From: Allokutzneria sp. A3M-2-11 16
Lineage (GTDB): Bacteria; Actinomycetota; Actinomycetes; Mycobacteriales; Pseudonocardiaceae
Assembly: GCF_024213555.1 (NCBI RefSeq)
Contig: NZ_JANAVO010000003.1
Location: 248,001-312,000 of the forward strand
Reading direction: 5' to 3'
Length of the DNA stretch: 64,000 nucleotides
Numbering within the stretch: the stretch's first letter is position 1; every line of letters starts with the position of its first letter. Position numbers and translations under genes: made by a program. A model generated the notes under the pieces. It did no database searches, had not been told where the DNA came from, and worked only from the letters and a program-made list of their open reading frames with translations. Below, piece after piece: positions 1-8,788 of the stretch.

Positions 1-370
1 CGACGCGGCCCTGGAACGGGTCGGGCTGACCGACCTCGCGGGCAAGCAGATCGGCGAGCTCTCCGGTGGCCAGCGCAAACGCGCTTTCGTGGCAAGGGGA
101 ATCGCCCAGGACGCGCGGCTGCTGTTCCTCGACGAGCCCTTCGCCGGGGTGGACAAGCGGTCCGAGGCCACGATCGTCGAGCTGCTGCGCTCCCTGCGCG
201 ACGAAGGCCGCACGATCGTGGTCTCCACCCATGACCTCGCGGCCGTGCCCGCACTGTGCGACGAAGCGATCCTGTTGCGGCGCAAAGTGTTGCTGCACTC
301 CGACATCGACACCGCGCTCTCCGCGGAGCACCTGGGCCGGGCGTTCGGGCTGGACGGAGCGGTGGCATGA
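1..370 (+). CDS. Metal ABC transporter ATP-binding protein (C-terminal part, 5' end outside window)
   Basis: This is the cytoplasmic ATPase of a manganese/zinc-type ABC importer. The reading frame enters at base 2 without a start codon, so the Walker A half lies upstream of the window. Visible are the ABC signature LSGGQ (bases 59-73), the Walker B stretch LLFLDEPF followed by the D-loop (AGVDK), and the H-loop histidine in VVSTHDL. The stop overlaps the permease start as ATGA (367-370), so the two are translationally coupled. The partner permease and the DtxR-type regulator downstream support Mn or Zn uptake; the metal cannot be decided here. Confidence 0.93.
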   Translation, partial: DAALERVGLTDLAGKQIGELSGGQRKRAFVARGIAQDARLLFLDEPFAGVDKRSEATIVELLRSLRDEGRTIVVSTHDLAAVPALCDEAILLRRKVLLHSDIDTALSAEHLGRAFGLDGAVA

Positions 371-1230
371 ACCTGATCGACTGGCTGGCCGAGCCGTTGC
401 AGTTCGACTTCATGCGAAGGGCCCTGCTCGTCAGCGCCGTCGCGGGGCTCGTGTGCGCGGTGCTCTCGTGCTGGGTGACGCTGATCGGCTGGTCGCTGCT
501 CGGCGACGCCATCGCGCACGCGGTGCTGCCCGGCGTGGTGCTCTCCTACATCTTCGGACTGCCGTTCGCGGTGGGCGCTTTCCTCTTCGGCGGGCTCGCC
601 GTGACGCTGATCGGCGTGGTCAGGGACACCACGCGGATCAGGGGCGACGCGGCGATCGGCGTGGTCTTCACCGGCCTGTTCGCCCTCGGCCTCGTCCTGG
701 TCTCCAAGACGCCGAGCCAGATCGACCTCAACCACATCCTGTTCGGCAACGTCCTCGGCGTCTCCGACAGCGATATCGCACAGGTGCTCGGGATCGGCGC
801 ACTGACGCTGGCCGTGGTCTTCTACAAGCGCCGTGACCTCACGCTCTACGCCTTCGACCCGGTGCACGCGCACGCCATCGGCCTGCGGCCCAAGCGGTTG
901 GGCGCGCTGTTGCTCATGCTGCTCGCGCTGACCGTCGTGGTGGCCCTGCAGGCGGTGGGCATCATCCTGGTCTCCGCCATGCTGATCACCCCCGGAGTGA
1001 CCGCGTACCTGCTGACCGACCGGTTCGAGCGGATGCTGGCGATCGCGATCGCCGTCTCGGTGAGCAGCTGCGTGCTGGGCACTTACCTGAGCTTCCACGT
1101 CGACAGCTCCACAGGCGGCACGATCGTGCTCTGCCAGGCGATCGTGTTCGCACTGGTCTACCTGTTCGCGCCGCGCCGCGGTCTGCTGGCGAACAAGAGG
1201 AAGCGCCGTACGGCCACCTCCGTAAGGTAG
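367..1230 (+). CDS. Metal ABC transporter permease (ABC-3 family)
   Basis: A 287-residue integral membrane protein of the ZnuB/MntB/SitC permease family that forms the channel of a divalent-metal importer. Eight or so hydrophobic segments are visible, with the family-typical sequence SLLGDAIAHAVLPGVVLSY near residues 40-58 and GIILVSAMLITPG near residue 200. The ATG is chosen because it overlaps the ATPase stop (ATGA); the open frame continues upstream but there it runs inside the ATPase gene. The C-terminus is basic (NKRKRR), as expected for a cytosolic tail. The metal-responsive regulator begins 5 bases after the stop, so the three genes probably form one unit. Confidence 0.93.
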   Translation: MNLIDWLAEPLQFDFMRRALLVSAVAGLVCAVLSCWVTLIGWSLLGDAIAHAVLPGVVLSYIFGLPFAVGAFLFGGLAVTLIGVVRDTTRIRGDAAIGVVFTGLFALGLVLVSKTPSQIDLNHILFGNVLGVSDSDIAQVLGIGALTLAVVFYKRRDLTLYAFDPVHAHAIGLRPKRLGALLLMLLALTVVVALQAVGIILVSAMLITPGVTAYLLTDRFERMLAIAIAVSVSSCVLGTYLSFHVDSSTGGTIVLCQAIVFALVYLFAPRRGLLANKRKRRTATSVR

Positions 1231-1235
1231 GGGCC

Positions 1236-1910
1236 ATGGCGACCAAGCGGCCCTCGTCTGCGATCGAGGACTACCTGCGGGCGATCTACGGGCTCGTCGA
1301 ACGCGGGGTCGAGGTCAGCAACGCCACCCTCGCCAAACGGTTGCGGGTCAGCCCCTCCTCGGTCTCGGGCATGGTGGCCAAGCTCGCCGACCTGGGCCTG
1401 GTCACGCACGTGCCCTACCACGGCGTCGAGCTGACCGAGCCCGGCAGGCGCGCCGCGTGCGACGTGCTGCGCAGGCACCGGCTGATCGAGCTGTACCTGG
1501 TCGAGGAGCTGGGCTACACCTGGGACGAGGTGCACGTGGAGGCGGACGTGCTCGAGCACGCCGTCTCCGACTCCCTGATCGAGCGGATCTCGGCGAAGCT
1601 CGGCGATCCCACCCGCGACCCGCACGGCGACCCGATCCCGGCCGCGGACGGTTCGGTGGAGCAGCCGCCGACGCACCTGCTGCGCGACCTCGAACCCGGG
1701 GCCAGCGGCGAGGTCGCCAGGGTCTGGGACACCAACCCGGAGATCCTGCGGTACCTGGCGCACAACGGGATCACCCTGGGCGCGCGGATCGAGGTGCTGG
1801 AGCGCCAGCCCTTCGGCGGTCCGCTGGTGGTCCGGGTGGGCGAGCGCACGCACTCCCTCGGCAACGAGGTGACCGCGGTGCTGCTGATCCGGGTGCCTAC
1901 TTCTCAGTGA
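1236..1910 (+). CDS. DtxR/MntR-family metal-dependent transcriptional regulator
   Basis: A 224-residue iron/manganese-dependent repressor. Residues 1-70 form the winged helix-turn-helix (SAIEDYLRAIYGL, then LRVSPSSVSGMVAKL), residues 75-140 are the metal-binding and dimerisation domain (HRLIELYLVEELGYTWDEVH, EADVLEHAVSD), and residues 150-224 form an SH3-like FeoA domain. The metal ligands expected in the family (E and H in the dimerisation helix) are present. It follows the permease closely and probably represses the transporter operon when metal is abundant. Its last 14 bases overlap the 3' end of the convergent binding-protein gene. Confidence 0.92.
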   Translation: MATKRPSSAIEDYLRAIYGLVERGVEVSNATLAKRLRVSPSSVSGMVAKLADLGLVTHVPYHGVELTEPGRRAACDVLRRHRLIELYLVEELGYTWDEVHVEADVLEHAVSDSLIERISAKLGDPTRDPHGDPIPAADGSVEQPPTHLLRDLEPGASGEVARVWDTNPEILRYLAHNGITLGARIEVLERQPFGGPLVVRVGERTHSLGNEVTAVLLIRVPTSQ

Positions 1911-2721
1911 CGGCCGGGGCGTTCGGGATCGGGTAGCCAGACGGGCCCAGGTGCTTCTCGATGGACCTGCGCCACTCCCCGCTGGAGATCATCTTCTCGA
2001 TGGCGGCGTTGACCTTCGCCTTGCCGTCGGCGTCCTCACGGCGCAGCCCGATGCCGTAGCGCTCCTCGCTGAACGGTTTGCCGACCAGCTTCAGCAGCTC
2101 CGGGTGCTGGGTGGCGTAGCCGGCCAGGATCACGTCGTCGGTGGTGACCGCGTCCACGTTGCGCACCAGCAGCGCGTTCACGCACTCGCTGTAGCGGAAG
2201 TACTCCACCAGCTGCGCGCCCTGGGCGTAGCGCTCCTTCACCTTCTGCGCGGAGGTGGAGTCCTTGACCGAGCACAGCTTCTTGCCGTTGAGCGACTCCG
2301 GCCCGGTGATGTTCGTGGTGCTCTGGCTGACCAGCAGCCCCTGGCCCGCGACGAAGTACGGCCCGGCGAAGCCCACCCGCTGCTTGCGCGCGTCGGTGAT
2401 CGAGTAGCTGGCCACCACCAGGTCCACCCGGCCGTCCTGGATCATCGCCTCGCGGTCGGGGGTCCTGGCCTCCTTCCAGACGATGTTCTCCTTGGCCACG
2501 CCGAGCTCGGCGGCCACGTAGGTCGCCACGTCCACGTCGAAGCCCTCGAACCAGGAGTCGGTGATCTTGCGCCCGATCCCGGGCTGGTCGAACCGGATGC
2601 CGATGGTGAGCTTGTCCGCCGACGCCGCCCGCGCGGCCACCGAGTTCTTGTCCCCGCCGCCCGCGCAGCCCGCACCCAGCAGGGCGACCGCGAGCAGGAC
2701 AGCACCGAACCGGAATCTCAC
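1897..2721 (-). CDS. Amino-acid ABC transporter substrate-binding lipoprotein (family 3)
   Basis: A 274-residue extracytoplasmic solute-binding protein resembling actinobacterial glutamate-binding proteins (GluB type). The N-terminus is a lipoprotein signal with lipobox LGAGC at residues 15-19. The mature part has the SBP_bac_3 pattern: KLTIGIRFDQPG, then WFEGFDVDVATYVA, then KEARTPDREAMIQDGRVDLVVASYSIT. The GTG start is supported by TAGGAG six bases upstream. No permease or ATPase lies beside it, so it either pairs with a distant transporter or works as an orphan. It converges with the DtxR gene and overlaps it by 14 bases. Confidence 0.9.
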   Translation of the reverse strand: MRFRFGAVLLAVALLGAGCAGGGDKNSVAARAASADKLTIGIRFDQPGIGRKITDSWFEGFDVDVATYVAAELGVAKENIVWKEARTPDREAMIQDGRVDLVVASYSITDARKQRVGFAGPYFVAGQGLLVSQSTTNITGPESLNGKKLCSVKDSTSAQKVKERYAQGAQLVEYFRYSECVNALLVRNVDAVTTDDVILAGYATQHPELLKLVGKPFSEERYGIGLRREDADGKAKVNAAIEKMISSGEWRRSIEKHLGPSGYPIPNAPAVTEK

Positions 2722-2936
2722 ACCGCGCTCCTAGCGAGAAAACGCTTGCCCCCCTCGGCGCACGCCGAAAAACGGGGACCATGTCGTTACGCGAAAGTAT
2801 TCCGCGTCCCAGGAGCGGTCAAGTCGTGATCATGAGACGTCGCTCGAACGAAACAAGATCGTGAATTCCGACGGTGAAACGCATGTGTGTTCTTTACCGA
2901 TCGGTGTCCTATCTTGTGCAAAGAAAACGCGTGTTC

Positions 2937-5369
2937 TCAGTCGAGTTCCGGAGCCCCGAACAGCTGCCGCCGCTCACCGCGGATGCGGCCGTCGATCCAC
3001 CAGAACGCCTCGATCAGCACCACCCCGACCAGCACGCTGACCAGCGCGGGAGTGACCACGGCGGGATTGGACGGGTCGAGCTGGAAGAAGGTCTGGCTGG
3101 CCGGGATCAGCAGCAGCCCGAGATACATCGCGATCATCGCGGCCAGCAGCGCGAGCTTCCACCAGACATACGGCCGGGCCACGATCATCAGCACCCAGAG
3201 CGCGATCCCGCCCAGCGCGATGAACGTTCCGGTGCTCGCCTGGACCACGGTCACACCCGGCGTGCCGTGCGCGTTGAGATAGGTCACAAATGCGGCGACG
3301 GAGATCACCGCGCCCGCCGGGATCGCCATCCGCATCACCCGGGAGACGAAGCCGCTGCGCGCCCGCTCGTAGTTCGGCGCCAGCGCCAGGAAGAACGCGG
3401 GCAGGCCGATGGTGAACCAGCCGAGGATCGTCACGTGCCTCGGCAGGAACGGGTACGGCAGCTGCGCGATGCCGACCATGAAGGCCAGCAGCACCGAGTA
3501 CACCGTCTTGGTGAGGAACAGGTTCGAGACCCGCTCGATGTTGCCGATCACCCGGCGGCCCTCGGCCACCACGTGCGGCAGCGTCGCGAACTTGTTGTCC
3601 AGCAACACGATCTGCGCGACCGCGCGGGTGGCCGGGCTGCCCGCGCCCATGGCGACGCCGATATCGGCGTCCTTGAGCGCCAGCACGTCGTTCACGCCGT
3701 CGCCGGTCATCGCGACGGTGTGCCCCTTGGACTGCAACGCCCCGACCATGGCCCGCTTCTGCCCCGGTGTGACCCGGCCGAAGACCGCCGCGCCCTCGAC
3801 CGTGTCGGCGAGCTGGTTCTGCTTGTCCGGCAACGTGCGCGCGTCCACCGGCCGCTCCGCGCCGGGCAGGCCGAGCGAGCCCGCGACCGCGCCCACCGAC
3901 AGCGCGTTGTCCCCGGAGATGACCTTGACGGCCACGTTCTGCTCGGCGAAGAAGTCCAGCGTGTCCTTGGCGTCCGGCCTGATCCGCTGCTCCAGCACGA
4001 CCAGCGCCACCGGCCGCACCACGCCCGGGGCCTGCGCGTCGTCCACCGCGAGCGAACTGCGGCCCAGCAACAGCACGCGCAGCCCCTGCGCGCCCGTGCG
4101 CTCCGCTTCCGCCCGCACCGCGTCGCCCTCCGCGAGCAGCACGTCCGGCGCGCCGAGCACCCAGTCGCCCTCGTCGGCGAAGCTCGCTCCGCTCCACTTG
4201 CGCGCCGACGAGAACGGCGCCGCCGCGGTGAGCTGCCAGCCCGGCGCGTCCGGATGCGCCTCCGCGATCGCTTCCAGACTCGCGTTCGGGCGCGGATCGG
4301 CCACGGCCAGCGCGGCCAGCGCCTGGTGCACCTTCGCTTCGGGGTCCAGCACGCGCACCTCGGCCAGCCGCATGCCGTTCTCGGTGAGCGTGCCCGTCTT
4401 GTCCGCGCACACCGTGTCGACCCGGGCCAGGCCCTCGATCGCGGGCAGCTCCTGCACCAGGCACTGCCGCTTGCCCAGCCGGATCACACCGACCGCGAAC
4501 GCCATGCTGGTCAGCAGGATCAGCCCCTCCGGCACCATCGGCACCAGCGCGGCCACCATGCCGCTGAGCGCGTCCGGCAGCGCCTGCGAGTTGTTGAACA
4601 GCTGGTTGTAGATGCTCAGCGCGCCCGCGGGGATCAGCAGGAAGGTGATGAACCGCAGGATCTTGTCGATGCCCGAGCGCAGCTCCGAGGACACCAGGGT
4701 GAACTTGCTGGCCTCCTCCGCGAGCTTGGCCGCGTACGCCTCGCGCCCGACCTTCGTCGCGCGGTAGCTGCCCGTGCCCGCGCAGACGAAGCTGCCGGAG
4801 AGCACCTGGTCACCCGGCTGCTTGAGCACCGGGTCGGATTCACCGGTCAGCAGCGACTCGTCGACCTCCAACGCCTCACCGGCCAGGGCGATCCCGTCGA
4901 CGACGATCTTGTCGCCGGGGCCGAGCTCGATGACGTCGTCGAGCACCACCTCGTGCGGCGCCACCTCGACCGCGACGCCGTCCCGGCGCACCACCGGCTT
5001 GGCCTGTCCGACGATGGCGAGCTGGTCCAGCGTCTTCTTCGCGCGCAGCTCCTGGATCATGCCGATCGCGCTGTTGGCGACGATCAGCAGGCCGAACAGC
5101 CCGTCCGGGATCACCCGGCCGATGGCCACGATGATCCCGAACAGCACCGCGAAGATGGCGTTGATCCGGGTGAACACGTTCGCCCGGACGATCTCGCCGA
5201 CCGTGCGGCTGGCCCGCGCGGGCACGTCGTTGGTCTGGCCCGCCGCCACCCGCCTGCGCACCTGGTCCTCGGTGAGCCCGCGCTGCGGATCGACCTCGTC
5301 CGTGGTGACCGGAGTTCCCATTGTCGACACGCCGTGATGGTACGGGCGCCGAGCTGAGAGCGGTGCCAT
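2937..5369 (-). CDS. ctpE: P-type cation-transporting ATPase (CtpE-like)
   Basis: An 810-residue membrane pump. Motifs: TGES actuator loop at 175-178; VPEG in transmembrane helix 4 at 279-282; the phosphorylation motif DKTGTLT with Asp at 323; and the hinge [18 protein letters not shown]. About ten membrane segments are seen, six of them after the hinge. Proline plus glutamate in M4 and overall similarity fit the mycobacterial CtpE group, for which calcium transport has been reported in M. smegmatis; the ion is therefore an inference here. The start is uncertain: a second ATG lies at 5321, but AGGTGA upstream of 5369 favours the longer form. The gene stands alone between unrelated neighbours. 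Confidence 0.92.
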   Translation of the reverse strand: MAPLSARRPYHHGVSTMGTPVTTDEVDPQRGLTEDQVRRRVAAGQTNDVPARASRTVGEIVRANVFTRINAIFAVLFGIIVAIGRVIPDGLFGLLIVANSAIGMIQELRAKKTLDQLAIVGQAKPVVRRDGVAVEVAPHEVVLDDVIELGPGDKIVVDGIALAGEALEVDESLLTGESDPVLKQPGDQVLSGSFVCAGTGSYRATKVGREAYAAKLAEEASKFTLVSSELRSGIDKILRFITFLLIPAGALSIYNQLFNNSQALPDALSGMVAALVPMVPEGLILLTSMAFAVGVIRLGKRQCLVQELPAIEGLARVDTVCADKTGTLTENGMRLAEVRVLDPEAKVHQALAALAVADPRPNASLEAIAEAHPDAPGWQLTAAAPFSSARKWSGASFADEGDWVLGAPDVLLAEGDAVRAEAERTGAQGLRVLLLGRSSLAVDDAQAPGVVRPVALVVLEQRIRPDAKDTLDFFAEQNVAVKVISGDNALSVGAVAGSLGLPGAERPVDARTLPDKQNQLADTVEGAAVFGRVTPGQKRAMVGALQSKGHTVAMTGDGVNDVLALKDADIGVAMGAGSPATRAVAQIVLLDNKFATLPHVVAEGRRVIGNIERVSNLFLTKTVYSVLLAFMVGIAQLPYPFLPRHVTILGWFTIGLPAFFLALAPNYERARSGFVSRVMRMAIPAGAVISVAAFVTYLNAHGTPGVTVVQASTGTFIALGGIALWVLMIVARPYVWWKLALLAAMIAMYLGLLLIPASQTFFQLDPSNPAVVTPALVSVLVGVVLIEAFWWIDGRIRGERRQLFGAPELD

Positions 5370-5466
5370 TCCGCACGGGGGGTCACCTGCCTGAACGCTC
5401 TCAGGTCGGGCGGCCTACCATTCCGCCCCCGGAGGACTGGACAGAACCTACTGGGGGACCGCCACC

Positions 5467-6270
5467 ATGACGAGCTCCGGCTGGATGCCCGTATCGCCCT
5501 GCGGCCAGGGCTGCATCGAAGCACCCGGCACCACGCCGCAGGTGTGGCCGACGACCCGGGTATGGCGCGTGCTGATGGCGCTGTGCGTGCTGCTCGGCGC
5601 GATCCCGGTGCTCTCGGTCCAGCGGCTGGTCAGCCCGGAGCGCGGGCGACGCCTGATGTCCTCCTGGTGCCGCATGCTGCTGCGCGCTCTGGGCATGCGG
5701 GTGGAGGTGCACGACTCCGCCACCGGCGCCGACACGGCCCTGCTGGTGGCCAACCACGTGTCCTGGCTGGACCCGGTGGTGCTGATGGCCGCCGTGCCGA
5801 TGCGCGTGGTCTCCAAGACCGGCATCGGCGAGATCCCGATCATCGGCGGCCTGGCGCGCGGGGCGGGCACGATCTTCATCGACCGGCCGCGGCTGTCCCA
5901 GCTGCCCGGGGTCGTCGACCAGGTCAGCGCCGCGCTGCGGGAGGGCACCACCGTGGCCGCGTTCCCCCAGGGCACCACGTTCTGCGAACCCGCGAAGGGC
6001 CGCTTCCGCCCCGCCCTGTTCCAGGCCGCCGTGGACGCAGGCGTCCCGGTGCGCCCGGTGCTGCTGGACTACCGGCTCAGCGACGGCAGGCCCACCGCGG
6101 CCGCTTCCTTCCTCGGCGACGAGAGCATGGGCACCGCGATGCGCCGCACCCTGGGCACGCGCGGCCTGGTGGTGCACCTGAGGCTGATGCCCGCCGTGCA
6201 GCACGAGGGCGCCGACCGCCGCGCCCTGTCCCTGGCCGCCGAGGAGGCCGTGTCCAAGGTGCCCGCCTGA
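5467..6270 (+). CDS. 1-acyl-sn-glycerol-3-phosphate acyltransferase (PlsC family)
   Basis: A 267-residue lysophospholipid acyltransferase that would transfer an acyl chain to the sn-2 position of lysophosphatidic acid at the membrane. The catalytic NHxxxxD motif is present as NHVSWLD near residue 96, followed by the glycerol-phosphate binding FIDRPRL region and the PQGTTF block near residue 163. One N-terminal hydrophobic segment (RVLMALCVLLGAIPVLSV) anchors it. GGGGGA upstream supports the ATG. It is divergent from the P-type ATPase, and the Erm-like gene follows after about 50 bases, possibly co-transcribed. Confidence 0.9.
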   Translation: MTSSGWMPVSPCGQGCIEAPGTTPQVWPTTRVWRVLMALCVLLGAIPVLSVQRLVSPERGRRLMSSWCRMLLRALGMRVEVHDSATGADTALLVANHVSWLDPVVLMAAVPMRVVSKTGIGEIPIIGGLARGAGTIFIDRPRLSQLPGVVDQVSAALREGTTVAAFPQGTTFCEPAKGRFRPALFQAAVDAGVPVRPVLLDYRLSDGRPTAAASFLGDESMGTAMRRTLGTRGLVVHLRLMPAVQHEGADRRALSLAAEEAVSKVPA

Positions 6271-6322
6271 GGGCGGGTAGCATCAGGGCTACTCGTTTCC
6301 CTTCTCGTGATGGTGGTGCCGC

Positions 6323-7138
6323 TTGTCCCGTGGGCCTCGTTCCACCGCATCCGGCCTCCACTTCCTCCGCTCCAAGCAGGTGGGCGCCGAGCTGGTCGCC
6401 TCCGCCGGGATCGGCCCGGACCACCTCGTGATCGACTTCGGCGCCGCCGTCGGCTCGATCACCACCCCGCTGGCCGAGACCGGTGCCCGCGTGCTCGCCG
6501 TCGAGCGGGACCGCGGCTTCGTCGAGCGGCTGACCAAGAAGTTCACCGACGACGACAAGGTGCGCGTCGTCGACGGTGACCCGCGCTCGATCCCGTTGCC
6601 GCGCAGGAAGTTCTGGGTGGTCTCCAGCCTGCCCAAGACCGTCTCCGACGATGTGCTGCGCCGCCTGCTCAACCCGACGACCAGCCCGTTCGCCGGTGCC
6701 GAGCTGGCGCTGGAGTTCGGTGTCGCCAAGAAGCTCACCGCGGCCCACCCCACGGCGCTGGAGGTGGCCTGGTGGGCCTCCCGCTTCGACATCCGGGTCC
6801 GCAGGCGCCTGCCCGCGACGAACTTCCAGCCCAACCTGCGCGGCGACGCCGCCCACGTGTCGATCCGCCGCCGCGAGGGCTTCACCCGGCAGACCGACCG
6901 CGTCCTGTGGGCCCTGCTGCACGCCGCCTACGGCGCCCCCGAGCGCGGCGCCCGCACCGTCCTGGCCAACTCCATCCCCGGCAACCGCGCCAAGCGGATG
7001 ATGACCGAGGTCGGCGTGCCCGGCGGGGCCCCCGCCGAGGTGGTGACCATCCAGCAGTGGAGCCAGATCGCCAAGGTCCTCGGCCAGGACAAGACCCTCA
7101 GCTGGCCCGCCATCCCCAAGACCCTCGACAAGCCCTGA
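6323..7138 (+). CDS. Divergent rRNA adenine N6-methyltransferase-like protein (Erm/KsgA fold)
   Basis: A 271-residue protein with the overall plan of Erm 23S rRNA adenine dimethyltransferases: an N-terminal HFLRSKQ block (compare QNFL), an S-adenosylmethionine site VIDFGAAVGSITTPLA, the acidic end of motif II in VLAVERD, and a basic C-terminal part. The usual catalytic NIPY is replaced by SSLPK, and motif I has AAVG instead of GxGxG, so activity or target may differ. Only a TTG start fits, because a TGA lies five codons upstream in frame. A canonical Erm is encoded 2.4 kb away on the other strand. It may be a resistance enzyme, a housekeeping rRNA methylase or an inactive relative. Confidence 0.75.
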   Translation: MSRGPRSTASGLHFLRSKQVGAELVASAGIGPDHLVIDFGAAVGSITTPLAETGARVLAVERDRGFVERLTKKFTDDDKVRVVDGDPRSIPLPRRKFWVVSSLPKTVSDDVLRRLLNPTTSPFAGAELALEFGVAKKLTAAHPTALEVAWWASRFDIRVRRRLPATNFQPNLRGDAAHVSIRRREGFTRQTDRVLWALLHAAYGAPERGARTVLANSIPGNRAKRMMTEVGVPGGAPAEVVTIQQWSQIAKVLGQDKTLSWPAIPKTLDKP

Positions 7139-7151
7139 CCCCTCACTCCGG

Positions 7152-7577
7152 CTAGTCCAAGGTCACGATGTCCTTGCGGTGCCCGGTGTTCCCGGTCGCC
7201 GGGTTGATGAGGACGACGAAGTCGGGCGGCGTTTCCGCCGCGCCGCCTTCGGCTTCCCAGTCGATCATGTGGACCGTGACATCGTGCTCACCCGGCGGCA
7301 CCGCGACCGCGTGCGCCGTTGCCTCGTCCGGCTCCGCGCAAACGTGCTCGATGCCGCTGAGGAACGCCCGATCGCCCTTGGCGCACAAGCGATACGGCTG
7401 TGAGGACACCACCAGGTACTTCGCTTCGCGCTCCGTCAGCTCCGTCAGCTCGGTCAGCTCCGCCTGTTCGCCCACCCGCACGACGAACCCGAACCCACCG
7501 TCCGCGCCGATGTTGATCGCCCTGAATGAGTCATTGAGGGCGCTGGACTCCCCGAATGACTCATTCAGCACGTTCAA
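7152..7577 (-). CDS. Hypothetical protein with repeat-derived N-terminus
   Basis: A frame of up to 141 residues that I do not recognise. The convincing part starts near residue 23 (INIGADGGFGFVVRVG) and runs to the C-terminus (PPDFVVLINPATGNTGHRKDIVTLD). The first 22 codons (MNVLNESFGESSALNDSF) are simply a translation of two palindromes of the adjacent repeat array, and the only 5' start codons are TTG or GTG, so the native N-terminus may have been lost. A nine-base tandem repeat encodes ELTELTELTE at about residue 40. The protein is acidic, without signal or membrane segments, and could be an immunity or antitoxin-like protein, but nothing proves that. Confidence 0.5.
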   Translation of the reverse strand: MNVLNESFGESSALNDSFRAINIGADGGFGFVVRVGEQAELTELTELTEREAKYLVVSSQPYRLCAKGDRAFLSGIEHVCAEPDEATAHAVAVPPGEHDVTVHMIDWEAEGGAAETPPDFVVLINPATGNTGHRKDIVTLD

Positions 7578-7819
7578 CGCACCAAACGCGTCATTGGCGA
7601 TCGGCCCACGCGCCCGCTTCGTCCATGCTGACGTGACCTACGCGAACGCCCTGAACGGGTCGTTCAGGGACACCAACGCCCTCAACGACCCGTTCGGGGC
7701 GCTCAACGCACTGAACGGGTCGTTCGGGGTCGGTAGTGCCCTGAATGAGTCATTGAGGTACTTGAAGGCCCTCAATGACTCATTCAGGTACTTCAACGCA
7801 CCAAACGCGGCATTGGCGG
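7521..7819. repeat. Array of 19-21 bp palindromes with about 30-bp periodicity
   Basis: Nine palindromic units are visible, starting at about 7521, 7552, 7582, 7649, 7680, 7710, 7740, 7770 and 7801, so the spacing is 30-31 bp except for one gap. Two main sequence types alternate: CCTGAATGAGTCATTGAGG and CCTGAACGGGTCGTTCAGG; a third, CCAAACGCGTCATTGGCG, closes the blocks. Read on the plus strand the period keeps frame and gives motifs such as NALNGSF and KALNDSF. The array fills the gap between the minus-strand hypothetical gene and the first of the tandem paralogues. It contains no gene I would defend. Confidence 0.85.
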
Positions 7820-7925
7820 CTCGCCTGGTGTCCCGGTTCGAGGTGTGGTTTGCGGGGTGCGCAATGGGGTCTCGTGCGGGTGGAAGTGCTGGAGCGAGGC
7901 AGGCGAGTGCGTCAGCATTCGCCCC

Positions 7926-8306
7926 ATGCCGCTGGTGTACCTGGACAAGCCGCAACTGCCGGTGCCCGCCGCGTTGAAGCTGAGCGACAACGCGGACGAC
8001 TACCACGATCTCCCGCTCGCTCCGCCAGGGCCCTTGTGCGTCAAGAACATCCACGACGTGCGCGAGTTGTTGCCCTACCAGTTGTCGGTGTTGTTCAAGA
8101 TGTCGATCGACACCGCTCAGCCGGACGACCTCGCCTGTGTTGTCACCGCCTGGGCGGATTTCGTTCGAAGCCTGCACGATCTCGCCTACCAGTTCACCCG
8201 GCTGCTCATTGACGAGGGCTGGCTGGAGAGCAGCGATGCTGAACCGCACCGCTATGGCGACCGCATGTTCGTCGACGGCCGAGAAGTCGTGTGGGTCGAC
8301 GAGTAG
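7926..8306 (+). CDS. Paralogue 1 of tandem family (putative antitoxin-like, unknown)
   Basis: A 126-residue acidic protein of unknown family. It starts MPLVYLDKPQLPVPAAL and ends RMFVDGREVVWVDE; the same start and end occur in the third paralogue at 8908. The ATG is chosen because the two paralogues align from this methionine, although the upstream 80 bases are also similar, showing that the duplicated unit includes the 5' flank. No signal peptide, membrane span or helix-turn-helix is evident. The third copy overlaps a RelE/ParE-like toxin gene, so an antitoxin-like role is inferred for the family, but this copy has no toxin beside it. Confidence 0.7.
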   Translation: MPLVYLDKPQLPVPAALKLSDNADDYHDLPLAPPGPLCVKNIHDVRELLPYQLSVLFKMSIDTAQPDDLACVVTAWADFVRSLHDLAYQFTRLLIDEGWLESSDAEPHRYGDRMFVDGREVVWVDE

Positions 8307-8331
8307 CGGTCCTCAGCAACGGACGCGAATG

Positions 8332-8382
8332 CCCTGAACGACCCGTTCAGGGAATCTAACGCCCCAAACGAGGCGTTCGCGG
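8332..8382. repeat. Two further palindromes of the 30-bp array family
   Basis: Positions 8332-8352 hold a perfect 21-bp palindrome (CCCTGAACG ... CGTTCAGGG) and 8362-8382 a degenerate one (CCCCAAACGAGGCGTTCGCGG). They are the same types as the units at 7521-7819. The homology of paralogue 2 to paralogue 3 begins only a few bases after the second unit, so the repeat pair sits exactly where the first eleven codons of paralogue 2 are missing. Confidence 0.8.
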
Positions 8383-8385
8383 CCC

Positions 8386-8788
8386 TTGCCTATCCCCGCA
8401 GCACTGGGGTTGAGCGATCACACGAGGGACTACGAGGCTCTCCCTCGAACGGCCGCCCGGGCTGTCTGGACGCACCTCCGTTCAGACGGTTCGCGAGGTG
8501 CGAGCACTGCTGCCGCATCAGCTGCGCGAGCAGTTCACAACGGCGGTCGACGCCGCGATGGCGGCTGACCTGCCCTATGTCGTCTCTGACTGGGCTTCGT
8601 TCGTCAGACACCTGCACGATCCTGAGTTTCAGGCCGACCTCGACCTCATAGAGCAGGACCGTCTCGACGAGTTGTCGGGGGACGACCCGCTCACAGACCC
8701 ACCGGTGCCCGACTCCGAGCTAGGACCTCCGACTCCCGGCGCGCGGATGTTCGTCAACGGCCGTGAAGTGGTGTGGGTGGATGACTGA
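8386..8788 (+). pseudogene. Paralogue 2, 5'-truncated and frameshifted
   Basis: This is a broken copy of the family. From 8386 one frame reads PIPAALGLSDHTRDYEALPRT, matching PVPAALGLSNRTRDYDDLPPT of paralogue 3. From about 8453 the match continues in another frame as PPGLSGRTSVQTVREVRALL and onward to RMFVNGREVVWVDD, so a one-base change near 8449-8455 shifts the frame. The first eleven residues (MPLVYLDKPPL) are absent and replaced by palindromic repeats. The downstream half could still be translated from an internal GTG at 8498 (96 residues), but no ribosome site is evident. Confidence 0.8.

Noticed and set aside
2874-5357. Long plus-strand open frame of more than 800 codons opposite the P-type ATPase
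   Set aside because: Its translation is low-complexity Arg/His/Asp rich with no motif, a typical antisense shadow of a GC-rich gene; the minus-strand frame has all P-type ATPase motifs.
7521-7819. CRISPR-like array
   Set aside because: Units are palindromes of 19-21 bp with only about 11 bp between them and several sequence types; no cas genes are near.
7168-7977. Plus-strand open frame of 269 codons across the palindrome array
   Set aside because: It consists of translated repeats and the antisense of the hypothetical gene, and runs into paralogue 1 in the wrong frame; no ribosome site.
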